DNA from: Blautia wexlerae DSM 19850
Lineage (GTDB): Bacteria > Bacillota > Clostridia > Lachnospirales > Lachnospiraceae
NCBI RefSeq assembly: GCF_025148125.1
Contig: NZ_CP102267.1
Coordinates: forward strand, 716,001 to 780,000
DNA: 64,000 nucleotides
Direction of reading: 5' to 3'
The notes under the pieces are model-generated. The model searched no databases. It was not told where the DNA came from and saw nothing but the letters and a program-made list of their open reading frames with translations. Within the stretch, counting starts at the first letter, position 1; each line of letters starts with the position of its first letter. Made by a program: the position numbers and the translations under genes. This document shows, piece after piece, positions 25,561-33,647 of the stretch.

Positions 25561-25720
25561 TAGCACAGAAAAGATCCGTAACCGGATAAAAAAGAACCGC
25601 GGGACACGCGGGGATAGCCTGTTTTAGCTTTGCCCTGAAGGGCAATTGAGCAGGAAGCTCCCACTTCAAAATCTGTAAGATTTAAGTGGCGAGAGCATGT
25701 CACCGTGTATTCATTCTAAT
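25540..25720 (+). ncRNA. Predicted omegaRNA with guide outside the element
   Basis: The tnpB 3' end and right end contain GC-rich stems (for example CCGCGGGACACGCGG near 25597, GCCCTGAAGGGC at 25633-25644) and the terminal hairpin at 25663-25689, the known layout of TnpB guide RNAs. The guide would be the flanking host sequence from 25705, beginning GTGTATTCATTCTAAT. With left flank TTTTAAC as the expected TAM side, the guide targets the empty CGGC-gene allele. Ends are approximate. Confidence 0.5.
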
Positions 25721-26035
25721 AATGTATGCGCCAGAGTTGGATGCCTGGCAGCATTTCAGAACAGAACCGATTTCTTTCAGGATTATCCGGAAGATACCTG
25801 TCTGGCAGCAATGATGACCTGTAACGAATGCAAAGGCGTCAACCCGATAGAACCCATAGAAGACAAAGGAATCCTGGAAAAGATAGACAGACTGGTCAGT
25901 GAAAAAATCAGTACCATCCACGTAGGTGTCTGTCGTCTCCCGGATGGAAAGCATGAATGTCCAAGGATGACACAGATCTGCAATATGATAGAAGAACGTG
26001 GAATCAAAGTAGTCAGAGGGTCACATAAGGAATAA
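25705..26035 (+). pseudogene. 3' part of the split CGGC-domain gene
   Basis: Encodes CIHSNNVCARVGCLAAF and on to TCNECKGVNP and HVGVCRLPDG, the Cys-rich pattern of CGGC-domain proteins (thought to bind metal), ending at 26035. Only the first eight residues are missing, held on the other side of the IS. The IS end supplies an in-frame ATG at 25697 (MSP followed by CIHSN), so a near-full 112-aa protein might still be made. The ribosome site there (GCGAGAG) is weak. Confidence 0.7.
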
Positions 26036-26049
26036 AAAAGTTTCCATAC

Positions 26050-26192
26050 GTTACTGTTCACTCCGTTCACAGTAACGTAGCCAAAATTCATTCCAGATTG
26101 CCTGCGGCAATGGAATTTTGGCTTGTATGTCTCGGGATTTTGGCATATTCATGCCAAAACACCTCGCGGGACAGTGGCGTGTGAACAGTAAC
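26050..26192 (+). mobile_element. 143-bp MITE, copy A
   Basis: Perfect 12-bp terminal inverted repeats GTTACTGTTCAC and GTGAACAGTAAC, flanked by the direct repeat TTCCATAC (26042-26049 and 26193-26200), a target-site duplication. The interior contains nested palindromes (CAAAATTC...GAATTTTG, TTTTGGCATATTCATGCCAAAA). No ORF. It is 98.6% identical (2 mismatches) to the inverted copy at 41681-41823. Confidence 0.88.
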
Positions 26193-26224
26193 TTCCATAC
26201 AATTTATAAAATAAAAAGAATATA

Positions 26225-26300
26225 AAATGCCTTGAAAATAAGAGTAAGTAATGCTAACATAAGTATAAAGCATATTTCTCTTATATTTCAAGGCATTTTT
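26225..26300. terminator. Long hairpin upstream of the Rpn-type nuclease gene
   Basis: AAATGCCTTGAAA pairs with TTTCAAGGCATTT, continued by TAAGAG/CTCTTA around a 30-base loop, followed by TTTTTG. It can act as a bidirectional terminator; its length also fits a small repeat relic. Confidence 0.55.
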
Positions 26301-26436
26301 GCCGTCTGATTATTCTAATCTCAATTCAGAAATCCATGCTTTTAATTCCAGTTAATTATGAAAAGCAGGAGCTGAGAAGTGATAAGAATAGCACAAAATG
26401 TTCTTTGACTCCTGCGGAAAACAGGAGGTATTGCCA

Positions 26437-27378
26437 ATGGCAAAAAGAAAGAACAAAAAAATTATTGTGAAAAGAAACCGATTGAAAGGCAACACAGCAA
26501 CTGCAAACCGTAAGTACAAAGATACAGTCTTCCGTATGCTGTTTTCAGACAGAAAGAATCTGTTGTCGCTGTATAATGCAATCAATGAAACTTCTTATAC
26601 AGATGCTGCTCAATTAGAGATTGTGACACTTGAGAACGCAATCTATATGGGAATGAAGAATGATCTGGCGTTTATTATAAATACGAATCTGTTTCTGTAT
26701 GAACATCAGTCTACGTATAACCCGAACATGCCTTTGAGAGACTTATTCTACATTTCCAGCGAATATCAGAAAATGGTGGATTGGAAGTCCTTGTATACCT
26801 CAACAAGACTGAGAATACCCACACCGAATTTTATCGTATTTTATAATGGAACAGAGAAAAAAGAAGATAGGTGGGTAGATTATCTGTCAGAATCGTATGA
26901 AAATATGTCAGGAGAACCAAATCTTGAACTAAAGGTCATCACATTAAATATCAATGTAGGGCATAATAAAAAACTAATGGAAGAATGCCGGACGCTAAGA
27001 GAATATGCTCAGTATGTTGATAAAGTACGCAGATATTCTAATGAAATGGAACTGAATACGGCAGTAGAACGTGCAGTGAGCGAAAGCATTCAGGAGGGAA
27101 TTCTCAAAGAATTTCTGCAAAAGAATCGAGCGGAGGTAGTTGCTATGAGTATATTTGAATACAATGAGGAAGAGGAAAAAAGGAAACTTCGGAAAGCTGA
27201 GTATGAAGCTGGAAAAAATGATGGGATAAAGATTGGGCGAGAAGAGGAAAAACGTAAAATTGCAAATTCCCTTTTTAAAGAGGGAGATTCAATTGAAAAG
27301 GTAGCCAGGATTCTTTGCGAGAGTGAAGAAACTATCAGAGGATGGGTGAATGAAAAAATGGATATAAAGGTGGAGTAA
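26437..27378 (+). CDS. Rpn-type PD-(D/E)XK nuclease / putative transposase
   Basis: A 313-aa protein. YKDTVFRMLFSDRKNLLSLYNAI opens the Rpn/PDDEXK_2 domain, and the D...EHQ signature is seen in NDLAFIINTNLFLYEHQSTYN (about residues 88-108), with YISSEYQK behind. The C-terminus has charged helical repeats (KIGREEEKRKIANSLFKEG) and a short helix-turn-helix-like end. The family is abundant and multi-copy in Lachnospiraceae and linked to DNA breakage and recombination. Start 26437 follows CAGGAGG. It stands alone between hairpins. Confidence 0.85.
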   Translation: MAKRKNKKIIVKRNRLKGNTATANRKYKDTVFRMLFSDRKNLLSLYNAINETSYTDAAQLEIVTLENAIYMGMKNDLAFIINTNLFLYEHQSTYNPNMPLRDLFYISSEYQKMVDWKSLYTSTRLRIPTPNFIVFYNGTEKKEDRWVDYLSESYENMSGEPNLELKVITLNINVGHNKKLMEECRTLREYAQYVDKVRRYSNEMELNTAVERAVSESIQEGILKEFLQKNRAEVVAMSIFEYNEEEEKRKLRKAEYEAGKNDGIKIGREEEKRKIANSLFKEGDSIEKVARILCESEETIRGWVNEKMDIKVE

Positions 27379-27381
27379 CAG

Positions 27382-27419
27382 AAAAGAGCGTGCATTTGCC
27401 ATGCGCGCTCTTTTCTGTT
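27382..27419. terminator. Terminator after the Rpn-type gene
   Basis: AAAAGAGCG-GCAT pairs with ATGC-CGCTCTTTT, with T-rich sequence on both sides. Confidence 0.75.
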
Positions 27420-27474
27420 ACTCCAATGATGCCAGTTAAAGATATAGATACCTGTTTAACTTTGGCAATGAGAA

Positions 27475-27544
27475 ATTCCAATGTGGAACAACTATTAATT
27501 CTGTGAAAATTTATAATACTTTTTACATTCCAATGTGGAACAAC
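27475..27544 (-). repeat. Pair of 18-bp direct repeats related to the CRISPR-like repeat
   Basis: ATTCCAATGTGGAACAAC occurs at 27475-27492 and 27527-27544, 52 bases apart. On the minus strand these read GTTGTTCCACATTGGAAT, which aligns with GTAGAACCATATTGGAAT of the repeats at 27905-27999 (about 15 of 19 positions). They lie in the opposite orientation to that pair. Confidence 0.5.
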
Positions 27545-27750
27545 AGATACAATTAAAGTATATAACAAATCAGTAAACAAGTGCAAGAAATAAAAAAACA
27601 AATATAAACCAAGTATTATAAAATTATACTTAATAATAAAAACTATTGCATATGCAATGTCGATATGATGAAATGGGATATTATAGAATTGAATTTGCAG
27701 ATGATGTAGATTAATAATGAAAAATTCTGTCGATGTTCGATAAAATAAAA

Positions 27751-27846
27751 ATGCGAAGAGGTCGACAATGGTATGTAAACAAAGGGAATGAGTGGTTTTT
27801 TGATGAAAAACATGATAAAATGAATGGGAAAATAGAACAGATATAG
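27751..27846 (+). other. 31-codon open frame, possible gene relic
   Basis: The frame MRRGRQWYVNKGNEWFFDEK... is short, has no ribosome site and lies in the AT-rich gap 27420-28104. It reads like the decayed remains of a gene between the two repeat pairs. A 20-codon frame at about 27655-27717 (MQCRYDEMGYYRIEFADDVD) has the same appearance. I do not recognise either. Confidence 0.25.
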
Positions 27847-27904
27847 TGAAGTCGACAAAAATGAGTAAATAAGCATAAAAAATATGCGGAACTGACAGCT
27901 ATGG

Positions 27905-27999
27905 ATTAAAGTAGAACCATATTGGAATGTAAAGATTGATGCACTTATGGAAACGGTTAAAGAAATCCCATTAAAGTAGAACCATATTGGAATTATATA
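27905..27999 (+). CRISPR. Two-repeat CRISPR-like remnant, no cas genes
   Basis: A 30-base unit starting ATTAAAGTAGAACCATATTG at 27905 recurs at 27970, with 24 leading bases identical and the last 6 diverged, as terminal repeats often are. The intervening 35 bases (27935-27969) are unique, like a spacer. Unit length and sequence type resemble type I-B/III repeats of Firmicutes. Two units are weak proof of an array, and no cas gene is in the window. Confidence 0.4.
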
Positions 28000-28104
28000 G
28001 ATTCTTATGTTAAAATAGTTATTTAATTGATACAAATGATTAATTTTATTTAAGCCAATACGTATACATCAATTTATAAAGAAAAAGGAGCTTTTAAATA
28101 TACT

Positions 28105-30867
28105 ATGGAGAAACTTGTCATTGGTATCCTTGCCCACGTAGATGCAGGTAAGACTACGTTGTCGGAGGGGATTTTATATTTAACGGGAAAAATCCGTAAG
28201 CTGGGGCGTGTGGATCATAAGGATGCGTATCTTGACACCTATAACCTGGAGCGGGAGCGTGGAATTACGATTTTTTCCAAGCAGGCGGAGTTTGAATTGG
28301 GAAACAGGGGGATAACTCTGCTAGATACGCCGGGGCATGTGGATTTCTCGGCGGAAATGGAGAGGACACTGCAGGTTCTGGATTATGCGATTCTTGTGAT
28401 AAATGGAGCGGATGGTGTGCAGGGGCATACTATGACCTTATGGAGACTTCTGGCAAGATACCAGATTCCGACGTTCCTGTTTATCAATAAAATGGATCAG
28501 GACGGAACTGATAAAGAGAAACTTCTGGCAGAATTAAAGAAGCGATTAAGTGATAATTGCGCTGATTTCACCTGGGAAAACACAAGTGGAATAGAAAATA
28601 GTACTGACGAAACAGCAGAGAAAGCAGAAGATGAAATATCAGATCTGCAGTCTCGGTTTCTGGAAGATATTTCCGTCTGCGATGAAGAACTGCTTGAAAA
28701 ATATCTGGAAACAGAGGAAATATCAACATCAGATATCCGAAAAGTAATCAAAGAGCGAAAACTTTTCCCATGTTTCTTTGGCTCTGCGCTAAAAATGACA
28801 GGTGTAGAAGAATTTCTCCATGGTTTGGAAAAATACTGCGAGACACCGACATATCCATCTGAGTTCGGGGCAAAAGTATTCAAGATTGCCAGAGACGATC
28901 AGGGCAATCGTTTAAGCTATATGAAAATCACAGGTGGAACATTGAAGGTGAAGGAACTTCTCACAGATACAGAGAAAGCGGATCAGATCCGTATCTATTC
29001 CGGTGCGAAATTTGAGCTTGCAAAGGAAGCTCCTGCAGGAACTATCTGTGCAGTGACCGGCCTTTCCCAGACACATCCGGGACAGGGATTTGGGATTGAA
29101 CGGGAATCTGAGATGCCGGTTCTGGAACCTGTATTAAATTACAGAATTCTGCTTCCTGAGGACTGTGATGTTCACCAGATGCTTAAGAAACTCAAAGAGT
29201 TGGAAGAGGAGGAACCGGAACTTCACATTGTATGGAACGAACAGCTTGGAGAAATCCATGCCATGCTGATGGGTGAGGTTCAGATCGAGATATTAAAGCA
29301 TCTGATCTGGGAGCGTTTCCATGTAGCAGTAGAGTTTGGCACAGGAAATATCGTATATAAAGAAACAATCGCAGAGCCGGTAGAAGGTGTAGGCCATTTT
29401 GAACCGCTGCGTCATTATGCAGAAGTACACTTGCTTCTGGAACCCGGAGAACCGGGAAGCGGTCTGCAGTTTTTTACTGCATGCAGTGAGGATGTGCTGG
29501 ACCGTAACTGGCAGCGTCTGATTCTGACTCATCTGGAAGAACGGGAGCACCCGGGAGTACTGACCGGTTCTCCGATTACGGATATGCAGATTACACTGAT
29601 CACAGGGCGAGCTCATCTGAAACATACAGAGGGCGGCGATTTCCGGCAGGCGACGTACAGGGCTGTGCGTCAGGGATTAAAGAAAGCAAAGAGTGTCCTG
29701 CTTGAGCCATATTATGAGTTCAGACTTGAGATTCCGGGGGATATGATAGGGCGTGCTATGACTGACATTCAGAAAATGAATGGAACCTTCCAGCAGCCGG
29801 AAGCGGATGAGGATGATATGATGATATTGAAGGGGAGTGCACCTGTATCAATGATGCGAGATTATCAGACACAGGTAACCTCCTATACAAAGGGACGGGG
29901 CAGATTATTCTGTTCATTGAAGGGCTATGCCCCATGTCAGAATCAGGATGAAATTGTAGAGGAGATTGGATATGATTCCGAACGTGACCTGGACAATCCC
30001 ACGGGTTCTGTATTCTGTGCTCATGGAGCTGGATTTGTGGTGCCATGGTATGAAGTAGAGGATTATATGCACTTAGAAGGGATTGACGAGTCTGAACTGG
30101 GGAATGCCATACCGGATAGTGAAGAAAGTATAGCAGGAAACAGGAACAGTAACAATCAGACAGATTCAGGTTATCGTCCACCCAGGAATGCCGGCGTAGG
30201 AAGCTATGAGGATGAAGAAGAGCTGAAAGCCATTTTCGAGCGCACATTCGGACCGGTCAAGCGTTACAAAGAACCACAGTTTAAGAGAACATTTTCTGCA
30301 AAATCTGACAGCGGCAGCTATTACCGCAACAGTTTTTCTGCTAAGAAGAAAGAAAAAGAATATCTCCTTGTAGATGGCTATAACATCATCTATGCCTGGG
30401 AAGATTTAAAAGAGCTGGCAGATGCAAACCTCCATGCAGCTCAGACAAAACTGATGGATATTCTGAGCAACTATCAGGGCTTTAAGAAATGTACGTTAAT
30501 TCTTGTATTTGATGCTTACAAGATAGAGGGCCATGCAGAGGAAGTGATCACCTATCATAACATTCATGTAGTTTACACCAAAGAAGCTGAGACAGCGGAT
30601 CAGTACATTGAGAAAACGGTTCATAAGATTGGCCGGGAAAATCAGGTAACGGTAGCAACATCCGATGGACTGGAGCAGATCATCATCATGGGACAGGGTG
30701 CCCACCGTATGTCTGCCAGAGGTCTTCGGGACGAAATAAAAGCTACAGAAAATCAGATCCGCCAGCAATGGCATGAGAAACGTCAGAGCAGTAAAAATTA
30801 TCTGATCGACAATATTTCTGATGAAATGGCACAATATATGAAAGAGAAACGACTTGGAAAACAGTAA
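28105..30867 (+). CDS. Tet(M)-like ribosome-binding GTPase fused to a Rae1/YacP-type NYN RNase domain
   Basis: A 920-aa protein. Residues 1 to about 650 are a translational GTPase of the EF-G/ribosomal protection type: AHVDAGKT (P loop, about 11-18), RERGIT (switch I), DTPGHVDF, NKMD, then domains II-V including EVQIEILK. A variable linker at about 670-745 is rich in Ser/Asn/Gly. Residues about 750-885 form a NYN/PIN domain: YLLVDGYNIIYAWEDL with the acidic Asp, LILVFDAYK, ADQYIEKTVHK, VATSDGLEQ. That is the fold of YacP/Rae1, an RNase that cleaves mRNA in the ribosomal A site. AAGGAG lies 15 bases before the ATG. greA follows 15 bases after the stop. Confidence 0.9.
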   Translation: MEKLVIGILAHVDAGKTTLSEGILYLTGKIRKLGRVDHKDAYLDTYNLERERGITIFSKQAEFELGNRGITLLDTPGHVDFSAEMERTLQVLDYAILVINGADGVQGHTMTLWRLLARYQIPTFLFINKMDQDGTDKEKLLAELKKRLSDNCADFTWENTSGIENSTDETAEKAEDEISDLQSRFLEDISVCDEELLEKYLETEEISTSDIRKVIKERKLFPCFFGSALKMTGVEEFLHGLEKYCETPTYPSEFGAKVFKIARDDQGNRLSYMKITGGTLKVKELLTDTEKADQIRIYSGAKFELAKEAPAGTICAVTGLSQTHPGQGFGIERESEMPVLEPVLNYRILLPEDCDVHQMLKKLKELEEEEPELHIVWNEQLGEIHAMLMGEVQIEILKHLIWERFHVAVEFGTGNIVYKETIAEPVEGVGHFEPLRHYAEVHLLLEPGEPGSGLQFFTACSEDVLDRNWQRLILTHLEEREHPGVLTGSPITDMQITLITGRAHLKHTEGGDFRQATYRAVRQGLKKAKSVLLEPYYEFRLEIPGDMIGRAMTDIQKMNGTFQQPEADEDDMMILKGSAPVSMMRDYQTQVTSYTKGRGRLFCSLKGYAPCQNQDEIVEEIGYDSERDLDNPTGSVFCAHGAGFVVPWYEVEDYMHLEGIDESELGNAIPDSEESIAGNRNSNNQTDSGYRPPRNAGVGSYEDEEELKAIFERTFGPVKRYKEPQFKRTFSAKSDSGSYYRNSFSAKKKEKEYLLVDGYNIIYAWEDLKELADANLHAAQTKLMDILSNYQGFKKCTLILVFDAYKIEGHAEEVITYHNIHVVYTKEAETADQYIEKTVHKIGRENQVTVATSDGLEQIIIMGQGAHRMSARGLRDEIKATENQIRQQWHEKRQSSKNYLIDNISDEMAQYMKEKRLGKQ

Positions 30868-30882
30868 AAGGGAGATGCAGTC

Positions 30883-31383
30883 ATGAAAGAAAAGCTTACA
30901 CAGAAGGATGTTGAGAAAATCCAGCAGGAGATTGACCATCGCAAGCTGGTTGTACGAAAAGAGGCAATCGAAGCTGTAAAAGAAGCAAGAGCCCAGGGAG
31001 ACCTGAGTGAGAATTTTGAGTATTATGCGGCCAAGAAGCATAAGAATCAGAATGAAAGCCGTATCCGCTACCTTGAGAATATGCTGAAAACAGCAACCAT
31101 TGTTTCTGATGATTCCAAAGACGATGAAGTTGGAATGGATGATATTGTAGAGGTATATTTCGAGGAAGACGATGAGATTGAGAAATACAAACTGGTTACT
31201 TCCATAAGAGGAAACTCCATGGAAAACCGCATCAGCATTGAATCTCCCATTGGTATGGCTCTGAAAGGTCACAAGGTTGGAGACAGAGTGGAAGTAAAGG
31301 TAAATGATAACTACAGTTATTTCCTGGAAATCCGTTCTATTGATAAGACTGGTTCCGAGGATGAAGAAATCCGCGGATTCTGA
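30883..31383 (+). CDS. greA: Transcription elongation factor GreA-type
   Basis: A 166-aa protein of GreA length. The N-terminal coiled coil holds the catalytic tip AQGDLSENFEYYAAK (about residues 43-57), whose acidic pair coordinates magnesium in the polymerase channel; the C-terminal FKBP-like domain has SPIGMALKGHKVGD. It rescues backtracked RNA polymerase. It lies 15 bases after the GTPase-NYN gene, so factors for stalled polymerase and stalled ribosome are apparently co-expressed. A second GreA may exist elsewhere. Confidence 0.93.
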   Translation: MKEKLTQKDVEKIQQEIDHRKLVVRKEAIEAVKEARAQGDLSENFEYYAAKKHKNQNESRIRYLENMLKTATIVSDDSKDDEVGMDDIVEVYFEEDDEIEKYKLVTSIRGNSMENRISIESPIGMALKGHKVGDRVEVKVNDNYSYFLEIRSIDKTGSEDEEIRGF

Positions 31384-31418
31384 TAATAATACTGTCGAAA
31401 TATAGGATCCGGATTGAT

Positions 31419-31486
31419 AAAAGAACTATTGTAAGAGATGAACACCGGTTAGTGTCATATCTCCTGCAATGGTTCTTTTTATTTTT
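31419..31486 (+). terminator. Terminator after greA
   Basis: AAAAGAAC-ATTG-GAGAT pairs stepwise with ATCTC-CAAT-GTTCTTTT, followed by TATTTTTATA. No other feature is seen in the gap up to 31655 apart from the ribosome site of the next gene. Confidence 0.75.
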
Positions 31487-31655
31487 ATATCAAAAATACG
31501 GATGGATTTATGGGAACCTTACACAGAATGAATATGATGACTGGAAATTTTACATGGATTTAACATTCTCATGGGGATGATTTTACAAAGCATGGTTATG
31601 ATGGGAAACAAGTTAAATAACCATATACTTATGAAAAGGGAAAAGGAGAATAATC

Positions 31656-33425
31656 ATGGATTTATTCAGTATATTAACATTGATCGGAGGCCTTGCATTA
31701 TTTTTGTATGGTATGAATGCAATGGGAGATGGCCTTGCGAAGGTTTCCGGCGGAAAGCTGGAGAAGATTCTTGAAAATCTTACTTCAAATCCGATAAAAG
31801 CAGTGCTTTTGGGAGCAGGAGTAACAGCAGTGATCCAGTCATCTTCAGCTACGACTGTTATGGTAGTAGGTTTTGTAAATTCAGGGATCATGAAATTATC
31901 ACAGGCAGTAGGAGTGATCATGGGTGCCAATATCGGTACTACGATCACCTCCTGGATCTTAAGCCTGACAGGAATACAGAGTGATAATTTTATTATTCAG
32001 ATGTTTAAACCAACATCATTTTCCCCTGTGCTTGCGATCATTGGTGTGATCTTCATTCTGTTTATCAATGATTCAAAGAAAAAAGATATCGGAACAATTT
32101 TTATAGGTTTTGCAATCCTGATGTACGGTATGGATATGATGAGTTCTGCTGTAAAACCTCTTGCAGAAGTGCCGGAATTTACAAACCTGTTACTTAAATT
32201 CTCAAATCCGTTGTTAGGTGTTATAGCAGGTGCCCTTCTTACTGCAGTGATCCAGTCATCTTCTGCATCCGTAGGTATTCTGCAGGCCCTGTGTCTTACA
32301 GGTGCAGTACCGTTCAGTGCAGCAATCCCGATCATTATGGGACAGAACATCGGAACCTGTATTACTGCAATCCTTTCTGCAATCGGAGCCAAGAAGAATG
32401 CAAAACGTGCAGCAGCAGTACATCTGTATTTCAACCTGATCGGTACGGTTATCTTTATGACTGTATTCTATCTTATAAATGCAGTTGTTGGATTTTCTTT
32501 CTTCCATCAGGCAGCAACACCGGCAGGAATTGCTGTTATCCATAGTGTATTTAATGTTACTGCAACGATCATTCTCCTTCCTTTTGCAAAGGGACTGGAG
32601 AAACTTGCCTGTCTTACAATCCGGGACAAAAAAGAGGATGTTGTTGTTTCAGCAGAGGACAGAGAGTTTATGATCCTGGAGCCTCGTTTCCTGGAGAAAC
32701 CGGCATTTGCAGTAGAGCAGAGCCGCAATGCAGCAAGAAAAATGGCAGAAGAATCCCACAATGCACTGTTTACAGCACTGAGTCTGGTGGATAAATACAG
32801 TGAAGAAGGCGTAGAACGTGTGGAAAACATGGAATCCAAGGTTGACCGCTATGAAGATGAACTGGGAACTTATCTGGTGAAGCTGAGCCACAAAGATATC
32901 TCAGAAGCAGACAGTCACAGCCTTTCCATTATGCTTCACTGTATCGGGGATTTTGAACGTATTTCTGACCATGCTGTAAATATTATGGAATCAGCACAGG
33001 AGCTTTATGAAAAAGGACTGAAATTTTCCGAAAATGCAAAGAAAGATCTGGAAGTGCTGGGACAGGCAGTAGAAGATATCGTAAATACGGCATATGAAGT
33101 TTTTGACAAACAGGATATGAAGCTTGCGGAGAAAATTGAACCACTGGAAGAAGTGATTGATGAACTTTCCAAAGAAGTAAAACGTCGTCATGTACAGAGA
33201 CTGAGAAACGGTGAATGTACAATAGAGATGGGATTTATCCTTTCGGACATTACAACCTGTCTGGAACGTGTGGCAGACCATTGTTCCAATATTGGAGTCT
33301 GTGTGACGCAGGTGAATGAAGATCTGTATGATACTCACAGTCATCTGAATATCGTCAAGAGTCATCCGGACGAAACATTTTATCATGAACTGGAAGACGC
33401 ACGAATCAAATATCAGCTTTCATAA
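31656..33425 (+). CDS. Na+/phosphate cotransporter with C-terminal PhoU domain
   Basis: A 589-aa protein. Two inverted PNaS repeats carry the hallmark QSSSATTVMVVGFVNSG (near residue 62) and QSSSASVGILQ (near 200); about eight membrane helices in all. From about residue 340 a soluble PhoU-like helical domain follows (SLVDKYSEEGVERVENMESK, CIGDFERISDHAVNI). It imports phosphate with sodium; the PhoU part probably tunes transport or signals phosphate state. A PhoB/PhoR-type pair follows downstream after a terminator, which supports a phosphate role. AAAAGGAG precedes the ATG. Confidence 0.93.
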   Translation: MDLFSILTLIGGLALFLYGMNAMGDGLAKVSGGKLEKILENLTSNPIKAVLLGAGVTAVIQSSSATTVMVVGFVNSGIMKLSQAVGVIMGANIGTTITSWILSLTGIQSDNFIIQMFKPTSFSPVLAIIGVIFILFINDSKKKDIGTIFIGFAILMYGMDMMSSAVKPLAEVPEFTNLLLKFSNPLLGVIAGALLTAVIQSSSASVGILQALCLTGAVPFSAAIPIIMGQNIGTCITAILSAIGAKKNAKRAAAVHLYFNLIGTVIFMTVFYLINAVVGFSFFHQAATPAGIAVIHSVFNVTATIILLPFAKGLEKLACLTIRDKKEDVVVSAEDREFMILEPRFLEKPAFAVEQSRNAARKMAEESHNALFTALSLVDKYSEEGVERVENMESKVDRYEDELGTYLVKLSHKDISEADSHSLSIMLHCIGDFERISDHAVNIMESAQELYEKGLKFSENAKKDLEVLGQAVEDIVNTAYEVFDKQDMKLAEKIEPLEEVIDELSKEVKRRHVQRLRNGECTIEMGFILSDITTCLERVADHCSNIGVCVTQVNEDLYDTHSHLNIVKSHPDETFYHELEDARIKYQLS

Positions 33426-33463
33426 AAATAAACAGGTGGATGATGGTTATCCGCATGATCAGG

Positions 33464-33527
33464 AAATCCGGGCACTCTGAAGTATCTGAGAGAGATATTT
33501 CAGAGAAAATGGCCGGATTTTTGTTTT
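33464..33527 (+). terminator. Terminator after the Na/Pi transporter
   Basis: AAATCCGG pairs with CCGGATTT around an inner CTCTGAA-TATCT / AGATA-TTCAGAG stem, then TTGTTTT. Confidence 0.75.
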
Positions 33528-33647
33528 AAAGAAATGAAGCAGATGCCGGATATTTACTTGTACAGGGATAAAAAAATAAGTATACTGAAAAAAGAAATAC
33601 ACTTGTGACGACAAAGCAGGTGATAAATAAAGGGGAGGCAAAGCAGA

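Larger units (their letters stand above)
24113..25704 (+). mobile_element. IS200/IS605-type insertion sequence, about 1592 bp
   Basis: Bounded on the left by the host sequence ATTTTAAC and on the right by ...GTCACC. Both ends hold subterminal hairpins: TCACCTATAGGTGA at 24132-24145 and CCACTT...AAGTGG at 25663-25689. It holds a decayed Y1 transposase (tnpA) overlapping an intact tnpB. No target duplication is expected for this family, and none is needed: simply joining the flanks restores the interrupted reading frame. Ends were placed by that restoration; they could shift by a base or two. Confidence 0.75.

Noticed and set aside
27379..28104. Functional CRISPR-Cas locus
   Set aside because: Only two repeats are visible and no cas gene is nearby, so it is reported as a remnant with low confidence.
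28105..30867. Plain tetracycline resistance gene (tetM/tetO/tetW)
   Set aside because: The GTPase half is only Tet-like and the protein is nearly 300 residues longer, with a NYN domain. Resistance cannot be claimed from this sequence.
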